From: Haemonchus contortus | Lineage: Eukaryota > Nematoda > Chromadorea > Rhabditida > Trichostrongylidae | Assembly (NCBI GenBank): GCA_000469685.2 | Contig: LS997565.1 | Span: 21,006,740 to 21,070,739 of the forward strand | DNA: 64,000 bases | Direction: 5' to 3' | Part shown: positions 35,801-47,000 of the stretch, piece by piece | Layout of the letters: every line of letters starts with the position of its first letter | Position numbering within the stretch: position 1 is the first letter of the stretch | The notes under the pieces: model-generated | What the model was told of the DNA's origin: nothing | Databases searched by the model: none | The model's input: the letters and a program-made list of their open reading frames with translations, nothing else | Program-made: the position numbers and the translations under genes

Positions 35801-38705
35801 CTCGAAGTGATTCCAAGGCTCTTTATAGTTACAAATTAGCATATTTCCTAATTTATATTCTAACCTGCTATTGTTTCAGCGGAACTTCTTTCTTCCTCAT
35901 GTTTGAATGGTGGTTTCCTCAATGAAACCGACGGAGGATGCATTTGCCTTCACTTGTACACTGGACCGCACTGTGAGAGACCAGTAAGTTCCTTTTGAAT
36001 TGTAATATTTACAATTGTAAATAATAATTCGATTTTAAATAGAGGTATGTTTTGGTGCTGCCACCTTTCGTGGTAGAAATGAAAATACTACTGCTGTACT
36101 GCTTACAGTACTATCGATTAGAAGGGTCGATAATGTTCTCACTGTGGGGGCTTGTCCAGCGTACAGTTCGCAAGTTATTTAGTTTTTTTGCCAACATTTT
36201 TGGCAGTGTCCCTGCCATACCGATCTGGTTGAAGAGTTAAGCAAACCTATCGTACACGCGTTCTCTTCACGGTTATTCTCACCCGGCGAGTGTCAGTAAC
36301 GAACCTCTACGAGGCACTTCCGACGCTAGCTATCTTTGCACTAGCTAGCAGACTCACGTTGCTTAGTCACATGCTGAAAATCCATGTTTTTTTGGATGAG
36401 TCGGCACTCAGAGCTGCAACCTACGTATGCTGCCGTAGCAGCCTACTTCGGCAATGAGATGGCCGGGCCTTTTCTAGTTCCTCGGTATCTACCCCTCTCT
36501 ATCTCACAGCCTTTCGCTCGGAGGATCACCACATAACAATTACTTGATAGGTTGAGTCAACGGTGCTAGGTTTGTAATTGTTAGCTGCTAGTTAAGAATG
36601 TTGGAAATTTTTCAGCGAATGGTGCTGTTCTTAGATAGAGTGAAGGAAGTTTTTAATTTGGTGCTCCCCATCATTTTGAGGGTGCTACGTGAATAGCGGT
36701 ATTTAGCTCCATTGTAAATTTGCCTTGAACTATCTAGGTTCTTGGGCGTTGGCGTCTGCTAGCGATCTGCTTCTGATGTTCTCTTTGTGAGTGCGGCGTA
36801 GTCTAATGGCATTCAGTGACTGGCATCCTCTGCGCCAAGAAAACACCAGAGTGCCTTAAATCAAAGATCTGCAGTACTGCTATACGACCAGTCGCGATTT
36901 ACGATGCTGAGTACTGACTCGTGATCAGATAAATCGCAACAATCTTAGGGTTAACGGTAAAGAAAATGTTGCGGCGAACGGCGGACACTCTTTTGGACTA
37001 TATTACTGTGTAGTAAGGGAGCAAACCAGAGTAGCTACTGATGCTGAAAAATAGGTGGCTTGCCTTCGCTGGGACGACCGCGTTTCCTTCGCGGAAAAAT
37101 CGCGTTCGTAAGATGGTCCGTAGTCTAGACATGCCCGTCAAACGGGTTAAGGGGCGTCTGAAGCAGCGCGTTCTTGGCATCTTGGATGAGGCTTGAAGAT
37201 ATACGGCCTTACTCCCAACCGAACGTTCAATATGGAAAGGTGACAACTCGTGATAGTGATGAAAAGTGCCAACAGACCAGAAAAACTGAACCCCCCTCCC
37301 CTTATCTGCCAAGTACATACGCTGGAAATGTTGAACCTTCACTTTACTCTTAGGAAAATTTTGTTATTCTCACACTTCTTATTGTGAACATTACTATTAT
37401 TTCAAGATCTGCTCGAAATTCGGCCGATACTCAGAAGTTGAAGGTCGTTGTATTTGTGATGGTGACTATGTAGGAGAACATTGCGAGTCTCGGTGTCATG
37501 GATGGGTGAATCAGACGACAGGTGAGATCTTTGAAGTCTAGACTTTTGTCTTATTTCCTTAACGAAAGGGATGAAGGGTCAGCCTTGGACCTGGGTATCT
37601 GTCCACTTCTAACAGTTTTACAGTTTTAGTCCGAATGGCAGTATTGTTCTAGCCTTAGGAAGTCTTATACGATATTGAGGAGGGAGTTTCAGGTGAATGC
37701 CTCTGTTCTGGCCGGCTCTTCGGGAAAGCATGTGACCTTGTATGCGTCGAAGGTCAAGTAATCGACGGAAGGTGTAGATGCAGAGAAGGTAAGTCGGAAC
37801 CCGATGTGCGAGAAACTTTTGCTTCAACCAGATTTGATTTCGGGGATGGTCCGGTTTCTGACTATGGAAACCATTCGCCTACCCCTGCATCCGGAATCAT
37901 TTCTAGGTTACATGGGATTGTCATGTGCAACGTGCGATCCAACATCTGGACGTGAATGTGAGATTCCATCGAAACGACGAGGTGCCGTCAACTCTCGCCT
38001 TACACTTAGCGGTCTCTCCTTTTGTATGATAACCATAGGACTACTCTGCGTCACGGCAAGGTAATTGTCAGTTTTCTGTGCCATCTTCTGGCTCGATGAA
38101 GCTGTTGTATGCTTGCAGGCGACGTCGTGCCGGTCCTTTGCCACCTTCAGAAGACACTTGGTATCGAGTCTTTCAGCCAGCACAGACACGAGCAGCAAGG
38201 TTCGTGCCTTGGTCTTTCATTTCTTCTTTTGAGGCTTCATTTTCTTTACTATTAAGGTGTCGGCATGATTTGATGTGCGGCGGGTCGTGGATACCACGAG
38301 ACCGAGCTCTTCTGGTAGCTCCCGGTCGAGCTGCTGTGGTTCATGGAAGCAATCGAAGCTCAAGGTAAAATTGTTTGTCATATCCTTAAATTTGCCATTT
38401 CGAGTTAGTAATATTCGCAATGCTTCAGCCGAGGGAGACGACTGGCCACCCCTCCTCCCAGTTACACGTCAGTGGACAGTTTGGCTGATGACCAGTCACC
38501 GCCTTCGTACGAGGAAGCTACCCGAATCTTGGAAAACTCCACGACCAATGCAGCTCTGATCCAGGAGCTGATCGATGAAACCGTGCAGACTGTCGAAGCG
38601 AAAGACGAGTCACTGCAAGTGGCTGAAGGTAGTACCAATGCTACCACGCAAACATCCACACAAGATGACGAGAACGCTAACACGACGATGGCGAGCTCGA
38701 TCTGA
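32838..38705 (+). CDS. EGF-like, two-TM-segment membrane protein with PPxY tail (nine exons, complete)
   Basis: Exons 32838-32945, 35653-35755, 35880-35983, 37407-37521, 37693-37788, 37907-38060, 38119-38199, 38257-38364, 38429-38705 join in frame through GT-AG introns to give 381 residues ending in TGA. Residues ~11-28 are strongly hydrophobic (signal anchor or signal peptide). Residues ~78-193 hold cysteine-rich EGF/laminin-type modules with the typical GGCIC...YTGPHCE and CICDGDYVGEHCE endings; the first module seems to lack its first cysteines. Residues ~207-226 form a second hydrophobic segment, followed by a basic RRRR stop-transfer. The tail has PPSY at 299-302 and 314-317, the class of motif bound by WW domains of NEDD4-type ubiquitin ligases. 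Ser/Thr/Asn/Gln-rich C-terminus. I do not recognise an ortholog. A role as a cell-surface or adhesion/signalling protein whose turnover is ubiquitin-controlled is inference. Intron 1 (2.7 kb) hosts three SINE copies. Confidence 0.85.
33635..33902 (+). repeat. tRNA-derived SINE, copy 10
   Basis: In intron 1 of the EGF-like gene. Head GGGCGGAGGTGGTTCAGAAG, B box lost (GGTCCCATGTTG), body and CTACGATTCTGAATGGA intact. Confidence 0.75.
34071..34190 (+). repeat. tRNA-derived SINE, copy 11 (5' fragment)
   Basis: Only the promoter head and first body segment remain (AAGTGACGCACTACGGTGTA ... CCAACCAAGTCTTCCCTCC), in intron 1 of the EGF-like gene. Confidence 0.6.
34566..34856 (-). repeat. tRNA-derived SINE, copy 12
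   Basis: Reverse copy in intron 1 of the EGF-like gene. Minus-strand head GGGCAGTGGTGTAGTGGCAA with good A box; body and tail (ACCTTATCC) complete. Confidence 0.8.
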
Positions 38706-38774
38706 CCCTAACATCTGTGCAAGCACTGCGCACCGTGCATCTTCTAACACTGGCAGGAGTGATAAGCAACTTGT

Positions 38775-38780
38775 ATTAAA
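38775..38780 (+). terminator. Candidate poly(A) signal of the EGF-like gene
   Basis: ATTAAA about 70 bases after the stop codon is the nearest poly(A)-signal variant; AATAAA was not seen closer. Weak evidence. Confidence 0.3.
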
Positions 38781-39082
38781 CTGGTAATTGGAGTACCGGT
38801 TTGCTGGTTGAGTTGCCAGCGATCGCTGCTAAGCACAACGACTGGGATCCCTTTTTTCGCGAAAAATTCGAGTTAGATGTTTACTCTTTGATGAAATATG
38901 TGTATGTCTGCCTCATCCATGTTGCTTTGACCGTATGGAAAACGGTACTGTAGTAGATGGCGAGTAAGTAGTGGCAACAGCTCTATCAGATTGTGGGTTC
39001 GCTGCGCAGGTGACACTAACTGAGCGCCCCTCTGTTTGGAGGTTTCCTGGAGGTGACGATCGTTCTTCTCCCAAAAAGCGTG

Positions 39083-39461
39083 TACGGCCAAACTGGACGT
39101 CCCAGAGCAGTGCAAGTTGGACGATTTCCTTGAAATTTGCGGTATGCGCTGCTTCATTAAGAATAGTTCCCTGCAGTTAGCTGTTCTGCCCAGTGAAGCA
39201 GAGGAGAGGGGCCTAAGAGCGGAAGAAATATTCCAAAAGCATAAATGTGGCGCATGGATGATGCAGACAGACACAACGTGTAGGTCCCCGACAGGAGAGT
39301 CCCCCTATTGTTCACTCATGGTACAATATCGCGGTTATAGTTTGTTGTTCAGAATTGGATGTGAAGTTCGTCCAACATTACGTCCCTTCTCCTTCCTTCC
39401 GCTTCTGGACAATTTCCTGAAAGTGATTGGGATGCTACCCACAAGGGGGAATTTCTTATAA
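39083..39461 (+). other. Doubtful cysteine-rich ORF (possible exon)
   Basis: Open plus-strand reading with six cysteines within ~70 codons (ACTAKLDVPEQCKLDDFLE, then ICGMRCF, HKCGAW, DTTC). An acceptor-like CCCAAAAAG precedes it and a GTAGGT donor is possible near 39282. No further exons, start codon or homology could be found. The opposite strand is also open (38873-39274), which weakens the case. Confidence 0.25.
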
Positions 39462-40389
39462 CGCATCTGATCGACACCTTCGAGTAAATCTCGCAATCAG
39501 CACCCACTTATCACCAGCCGTTTTCCTGTGAGTGTGCTTCCTGCAGTTAAAGAAGTTAGGATATTCACCTTTCACTGGAAGCCTTTCACTGCAGGGGGTG
39601 ATAGGCTTCGCTTAAACTAGCTCTCCATAAGTCCGTTCTGCGCAAAATAACCAGATGACCCACTTCTACAGCGATTCTTGCTTAGTTGCGAGTTCAGCGA
39701 TCTCTCCACATAACAAAGGCACGGCGCGATCTTCGTCAATCTTCTCGGTATTGCCAATTTGTGAAAACATCGAAGTTTTCCATGTAAATATGACCTGCTC
39801 GCGAGGTTTTTCTTAGGCCGGTATAAATGCGTTTCTAGACTTTCACAAAATGTTCCCTTACCTATATGTGTGACTTTTTTTCTCCTTCACACTAATTGTT
39901 TAACTTTTACTGAGCTGAGCCTTCATCATCGAAGCTTTGTTTTTTTTTGACCACAGAACGTGTTTTTCGATTATTTTTGTAGATTTTCGCATTTTTTTTC
40001 TCGAATTCCATGCCTATTAGACCATAAGTGCATTGGGTTCAGCGCATCTCTTCCCTCGTGTCAAACTCTAATCGCATTTGCTCTGTCTGTTTACTTCTTA
40101 ACGCTTTGTTTATCACGACCATCAAGATGTATTATTTTTACTTCGAGACGGGTTTCATAGATTTGTTATTTCCTTTGAAAATTGTTTAAAAGAAGCATAA
40201 ATATGTGATATAAAAATGAATAAATAAAATGAAGTACATCAGATTTTGCCCCTCGTTTTGTTAGTTGAATCCGTGGTTTAGTGTAGGTGTTGTAAAAAAA
40301 TATGTAGGCACCCTTCGTCGATGATTTTTTCTTTCCTCAGGCTGACAGGATCGATTGGGAAGGTGAGCGATTCCTTCCACGTCACAGTT

Positions 40390-40522
40390 TAAATGCACAG
40401 TTCATAAAGTTAGATAGATGAAAAAGATTATGAGATATACCGCTAGGATGAATTTGTGGATCCCTCGTATACCTTATGTAGCGCTGTCAGATCGGAAAAC
40501 GGCTTAGGTACGTCGTGCCTTC
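40390..40522. repeat. AGGCAC-family element, 5' fragment next to a fuller copy
   Basis: ATGCACAGTTCATAAAG and the downstream GCGCTGTCAGATCGGAAAACG repeat the first ~130 bp of the element that begins at 40548, in the same orientation. Confidence 0.5.
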
Positions 40523-40547
40523 CACTTTGAAGAGTGATGAAGTATGA

Positions 40548-41004
40548 AAGGCACAGTTCCCGATAAAAATACGAAAAGAACCCCCCAGATTAATTATGCG
40601 GTCCCTCGATATACCATATGTGGCGCTGTCCGGTTAGAAAACGGCCTCGGTAGGGCGGCCTAAAGGCTCGAAGACTGTCCCGTTTGTACCCTCGGACGAG
40701 TTTCAACTGCATTGTAGGGCCTACACTATTCACAAGGAAACCCATGTAAGAAGTTCAAGTATCTTCTCATAATTCATGAACATCTCATGAAAGGCAATTT
40801 TCTACAGTTTTGGCTTGATGTGCATAGTCAGCTCGCCCTTCCATGTCATTTCCGTCGCAAAACCTCTTTTTTTCAGTACTTTTGCGCAGCCTTATTTTCA
40901 CAAAACGACGAGTTTCCCCGCTTTGTTCACCACCAATGCACTATTCCCAACCAATACTTCTGACTTAAAAAGAGTGCCTCAACACTATTGTGAACTGTGA
41001 ATTT
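40548..41004. mobile_element. AGGCAC-family element
   Basis: Left end AGGCACAGTTCCCGATAAAA, right end TTGTGAACTGTGAATTTAAG. Shares GGCGCTGTCCGGTTAGAAAACG with the 31-kb copy. Confidence 0.65.
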
Positions 41005-41199
41005 AAGTCTTTTAGGAGGTAAACTCCTCGGCTCTACAAAAGTCTTCAGATGCTCCGGCAATGTTTGAAAGCTGAAGCTCAGCTTTAATTCGAGTATTCG
41101 CTTCATCAACTGCAGAATCTTTTTGTCATGGATTTAATGAAATCGGCTAACGTGAAGGAAAGCTTGCCATGGGCTGCCATGGGCCAGGGGTCAGACATA

Positions 41200-41725
41200 C
41201 AGTAGCGCTCAAAAGTCTTCGGTGAAAGGCTTCTTCAGTCATACTTTTCAGTCGTAACTCCTTTCCTACTGGATGTAATCTTGCGAAATTTCTATATTTG
41301 GAGCGTGGGTGTATTGTGAATATTTACCACTATTAACATGCAATCTGATCGTGTTCCAGATATTCCAAAGAGCATGAACTCAAGATCGACTGAAAATACG
41401 GATGATGGCCCTCCTAAAATCTCTTTTCTTTTTGTCATGTCCAAAGTGTACGAGCGGTAATGCCGATCACAATAGATGAGAAAAGCGCACATAAGGTGCG
41501 AATAAGTGCAGACGTCAACAACTTTAGTTTTAGCAAAATCTGCTACCGCAGCAAACACTTTGCTCTATCTGTGGATATTGCAGCTTTGCAGTCAAATAGT
41601 GTTGGGTAGGGTGAAATATGCTCTAGTTAAACATATCCAAACTTCGCGCGATTTGGTCTACTAAGACAAAAGTTATGATCGAACAAGCGTCGAGGCATTT
41701 CACCGAAGACTTTTGATCGCTACTG
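41200..41725. mobile_element. Tc1/mariner-like MITE, copy 2
   Basis: 526 bp with CAGTAGCGCTCAAAAGTC and GACTTTTGATCGCTACTG termini and TA duplications. Same internal layout as 14143-14650. Confidence 0.8.
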
Positions 41726-41727
41726 TA

Positions 41728-44054
41728 GGTGGCTTGGAAAGGTAATATCAAAATGTGTTCTTATGTACAGATTCGATGCTGATTAACTAGATTTACTGAG
41801 TATGGTGAGCGAGTCTTATGCAGTGTATGTAGGAATACCCGTCACTGTACCATTTTCTCACGTGTAAGCATCATACAGATAGACTAGGGAGGGCAGGAAC
41901 TGCAACCAGATTCCTAAATTACTGGTCATAGAGATGAAAGGTTTGAAGATGTGAAGTCAAGGAAACTTCCATGTTATTGTTTTAATATTATGTTTTAACG
42001 ACAAAATCGGAGGATAGCCTGGATGCTCGATCAGCGGAGAAGGAAGTAATCGAAGCGCACTAGAGGTTCACATCTTATTCGAGTTGAAATGTAGTGTTCA
42101 TTTGTAATGATTTCAGTAAAAGGTGAACAGTATCGGGATTTCTCGGGGGCCTCCTCACAAGCACAATTGTGATTATACGCTTCTTGTTACTTCACTATTT
42201 CTAGACCATTTTTTATCTCATACGAAAGGGAGCCCAATATTGGAACTTAGAGAAACTGCTGGGGAACTGTAACTCGGAGAATTCGTTTAAAAATGAAGGT
42301 TCATCATCTGTCACATTATCAATAGCAAAAAGGAGCGGTTTGCTGTGTAAGAGATACATTTACCGACGTTATCTCGGGATGGGGGGGGGGGGTGTGGTGC
42401 GTTTGGAACGAAATGGTCGCGTCGCTGTGAGAGGGGCGTCGCGCGCGAAGGAATGTAGCAGGACGCAGCAGTAGTTAAGAAATACAAGAACGAAAGTACT
42501 AATAGTAGAATTATGCATAAAATATTGATCGCATATCGATTGAGCTGTATGAAGAACGCTAGAGCTGTTATAACGGCGAATGAGTGGTCCGCGACAGCCG
42601 CGTGCGGCGAATCGATTACCCAAATTCGTTCCTAACGCCCGTCTCCCCGGGATGGGTACTGCGCAAAATATACTCATAACTGTTGGGGTCTGAAAAGTTT
42701 TGAGAAAATTCAATCGGGTTTCCTACACTGAGCAACTATAACAATAAAGTTAGGCTAGTAATCATAATAGAGCCCATTTTTATCTACATTGTCTCTTAGC
42801 CACACGGTCTCGTCGGACAGGGAAGTGAGTTCTCCGAAAAGAAAAGAGGTGCGACGCAGTCCATCTTCCTACTTGATTTCCTGACGGTAGCATTTTTCCT
42901 TTAGCAGGCACGTGGACTTCCGAAAGTATGGTGGCCATAATGGTCGAGATCTGGTGATTTGGTGAAGAGCGGAGATTTTTTCCCTATAGAGCATGCCTAT
43001 GGGTTCCTGAAAGTATGGCAGTCATATATTAGCTCAACTAAACAGCTCGTTTCAAAGAGTGATGATCAGTTTTGAGCGATTTGAAGCAGGTTGTCGGCCA
43101 TTCTTCCAGTTTTTTGATCGAGACGCTATAAATGCTATAACCAACAGTTTCAGATTGTTTTGAAGCAAGCCTCCCTAACCAGAAGCTGTTCTTGGCTACT
43201 GGTAAAGTGACATTCCTATTGATCACCATTGCACAGTGATCTCGTCATTCCCGATTTGATCACTCGGTCGAAGAATTCTGTACATGCCAGCATTGATTTT
43301 GCCTTCTGTGCTGGTTTTCCAGCTATTTGCTGGATCCATTGCTCTCCATTCTTTGTTGACATAAACTTTTCTTCTTCGCTCCCAGAAGCATTACTTATTG
43401 TTGATCATATACCTTATTCTTTTGTCTTCGAGCTGGTACAGGTGCCGTAGCAATTTTCGGTCGGGTTCCCAAAGTAGTAAGACGCAATTTTTCGTTCACT
43501 GTTATTTTCTTTTATTTTCGCCTAGTGACAACCTTATAGTCTCTCATGAAGGAGCCGTAACACTACCCCGTTTTTTTGCTTCTTTTTCCTAGACTACCGG
43601 GACGCACCCTATTGACTTGCAAGTTGGAAGAGGCTTCCACAGTGGGAAGTTTCTTGTCGGTGAGCACCGTTTGCAGATGCTAGGCATAATATCCGCGTGC
43701 ATAGGTCGATAATGGAAGCAAACTTGAGAAAAGGTCCATTGGTAGACACAAGCGATCTATAGGTTATTCAAAATGATTAGCAAAGTTAGATTTATAATGC
43801 AAAAGTGCTATCCTGCCCATGAAACAATTGATTGCATCCAGAATGTCCTTCGATGATTATGGCGCATCCAGTAAATCATGACTTCTCAATTTTACTTGCT
43901 TGAACATCAGCTTCATAGCTGTGGAAATTTAGGGAACAGATCTGACTTCGATGCGTCCAATTACAACTTGTTACAACGAAACAACTGATATGCCTCATTG
44001 TTCAGCTGATTGCTTAACTCTGACTGAATTTCTCTTACAAGCTCTGATGACAAG
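41728..44054. other. Intergenic, upstream of the purine gene
   Basis: Contains M9 MITE copy 3. No promoter element can be named; 43229-43592 holds short ORFs without meaning. Confidence 0.5.
42384..42647 (+). mobile_element. MITE with 9-bp TSD (family M9), copy 3
   Basis: About 264 bp, with the left end expanded into a G tract. TSD CGGGATGGG (42375-42383, 42648-42656). Body closely matches copy 1. Confidence 0.85.
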
Positions 44055-44075
44055 CTTTGTAGGGTACTCGTTCTG
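44055..44075 (+). promoter_or_regulatory. Candidate spliced-leader (trans-splice) acceptor for the purine gene
   Basis: A CTTTGTAG acceptor-like string ends at 44062, 13 bases before the ATG, with no obvious upstream exon. In nematodes such an acceptor close to the start codon commonly receives a spliced leader. Inference from position only. Confidence 0.4.
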
Positions 44076-47000
44076 ATGGCTTCCGTTCTTATAATTGGTA
44101 ATGGAGGAAGGGAACATGCTCTGGCATGGCGAATGGCAAAATCCGAGTCGGTCAAAAAAGTGTGGATTGCTCCTGGTAATGGAGCTGACTTTGAGAAACC
44201 AGGTATTGTTGAAATACAATAGCTTGAAATCTGGACTGATATGTAGACTCAACCTTTTGGAAAACATTTATTCACATGCGAGCTCCAGCTCGCACGCATT
44301 GTGGGCGGCTCAGTCCGGGTGCGCTTCGTTGCGCGCGTCCGTCGAAACTAGGTCGCGCCGCAGACGTCGCACGCGGCGGGTCGGCCCGCGATATTTGCCG
44401 GTTGTCAGTGGGGCATACAATTTGCGCTTAGTCCACGGCAGTCTGTTCAAAGAGAAGGTAAGGCAGACAAATGCAAATCATTCGCTCTACTAACACTTTG
44501 TGGTACGGTAATGTCGTCTCGAGACCTCAGTGTGGTGTGCCGCTCGGGAAGTGGGCGGTGTGACCTACTTTCGACGGATGCGCGCAACGGACCTTCTCCG
44601 GCTCAGTCCATTTATGATTGCAGCTCACAATTCGTTTGCTTTCTTTTCACTCTAACTAATTAACTTTTGACGTTACTTTATATAGAAGTTAAAGGCACCA
44701 TTCACAAAAAGTTAGGGTACCCTCTTTTGACGGGAATTGATAGAACTACTCTAGAATGAAGCGATAACAACGAAAAAAGCGCAAAAAACGATGAACAAAA
44801 AGAATTACAAAGGGCCAAAAAAAGAGCTGGAAAGGGGGCTGGACGAGTTTCACATTGAAAGAGCGTCGGTTAGAGACGATCGATGTCACGTTAGACGATG
44901 TCATGTGATCGCGTCAGGACCCACCCTGAATTGCAAATTGGCAAATTGCCGGAGACGCAATGCAATAGCAGACAACACATTGCGTCTCTGGCAATTTGCC
45001 AATTTGCAATTCAGGGTGGGTTCTGACGCGATTACATGACACTGTCGTCTCGACACTCGTCTAAAGTGACATCGGTCGAGGGGCGGAGATGCGAATTACG
45101 ACAACAACGGGCCAGCCACTATGCCCTCGACGTCGAAATTGCGGAAGTGAGAAGGACCCTTCTACAACCCATGGGGGCCGCTGAGTATTTATAAGGTAAG
45201 AACTCAATAACTTTTTTTTATCGTGAACGGTGCCTTTAAAGCAAATCTCTCAAATTATGGATTTAAAACAAAGAGCATTGAGCTTCTTTTTCCCATGGCG
45301 TTAGTCCCGCACCGTCACAACTTCCGCTGTTCCTGTCAACCGTCTCCACTTTTTTATCTACGGCATCTTGAGCCCTTACTTTAGCTTCGACGAGCCCTTC
45401 CTTGAACACGTCCCTCCATCTCTTCTTTGGGGCTCCTCGTGGTCACTTACCCCGAGCTTCGACACCATCACCTCCCTTATCGCATGATTCTGTGGTTTTC
45501 TCGGTGCACGTCCAAACCATTGCGGGCTCTGTTTTCTCTCTCTCTTTAACAGGACTTGGGCTGTGTGCAAGCCGTCTTCATTTCTGATCCGATCCAGCCG
45601 CGTACAGCCGCAGGCCCATCTGAGCATTCGCATTTCAACGGAGAGTGAAGCTGTCTTTCACGGTTTTTACTCACGGGCCAACACTAGCTGCATTAGAGGA
45701 GATAAGCAAACCAGCCCGTTTGGCCCTTCTGCTGGATGCATTTCCTTGTTCCGCGATTCTGCTTAAAGGTCTCTTAACCCCACTCAGGGAATGTACATGG
45801 GGAGTCGCTTTTGAATCCCAGGTGGAAGACACTTCCTTGTTAATATGTGGAAGACATTGGGTGAATATATGAATCAACTGTTAAAGCACACCATACAGTT
45901 GCATGTCAGCCCTATGTACACCGTATCAAGAATTTCCACCTGGGATTTAGAAGCGACTCCCCACGTACTTTCCCTCAGTGGCATTATGAGACCCTTAAAC
46001 AGAATCGAAGAATAAGGAAACGCATCCAACAGAAGAGCCAAACGGGCTGTGTTGCTTACATTATCCCATTACATTACATTAAGCATTAGAGTATCCCATA
46101 CTTTACCACTGTCCGATACACCTTTTCTTTGAAAGTTCTGGAGCAGCCACGGTCGCGGAGGATGCCGGTAAACTCCCTTCACTTCATCCAAGCCCCGTTG
46201 ATTCCGGATTTTACGGCCTGACGTACGCTACCATTAGCCGCTGGATCACTTCTCAGGTATGGGAAGCCCTGATTATTTTCGATAGTCGACGGTTGACGTG
46301 CACTCCTTAGAACTGAAGAAGACATTCTCGCGTACTCTTGTAACTGGTCCAGCTGCTGTTTTATATGGCTGAGCATTGCTACTTCGATGTGTGATATAGA
46401 GTATGAGTGGGTAGCTGAAATGGGATAGCGAAACTGATAACAGCTGGTGGAGGCTGCCAAAAGAACTTAAATTTAGGAAGATTTCAGTTCCTGGCCCTTT
46501 CATGTACGTATCCTTACAGTTTTGATGGTTTTCTCAGGATAGGTACCATTGATAAGGTCGCCAACAAAATGCACCTTGGCAAAAACGTTTACGGCTAGAA
46601 GCGCTCATCTGGGTCCATCAGTTCAGTGGAATTCATTGGCCTAGTACGGGTAGAGAAACTTCTAGAACAGTAGACAAACTGCAGACGACGACGTGCCGCC
46701 CCTATTCAGTATCAATTTCATGATGCCGTGCTTGACCATGTAGAAACCGAGCGAAGAGATACGACTTGGAAATGAGTCATTCTGTATAAATGTGGTTTCA
46801 AAAAGTCTGAAAGTATTTCTGTGGAAGGTAAGCACTTCAAAGTCCTCAGACTATTACATAGAAATCAAGGGCCTGCTTAATTTCAACTGAAGAGTATTCG
46901 TTAAAACCAATGTTGTTTAGAAATTGATACAACGAATGCAGACGAAGTGGTTGATTTCTGTCAGCGAGAAAACGTATCCCTAATAGTGGTGGGACCTGAG

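Noticed and set aside
38873..39274. 134-codon minus-strand ORF
   Set aside because: Overlaps the slightly more protein-like plus-strand ORF, has no motif and no splice support.
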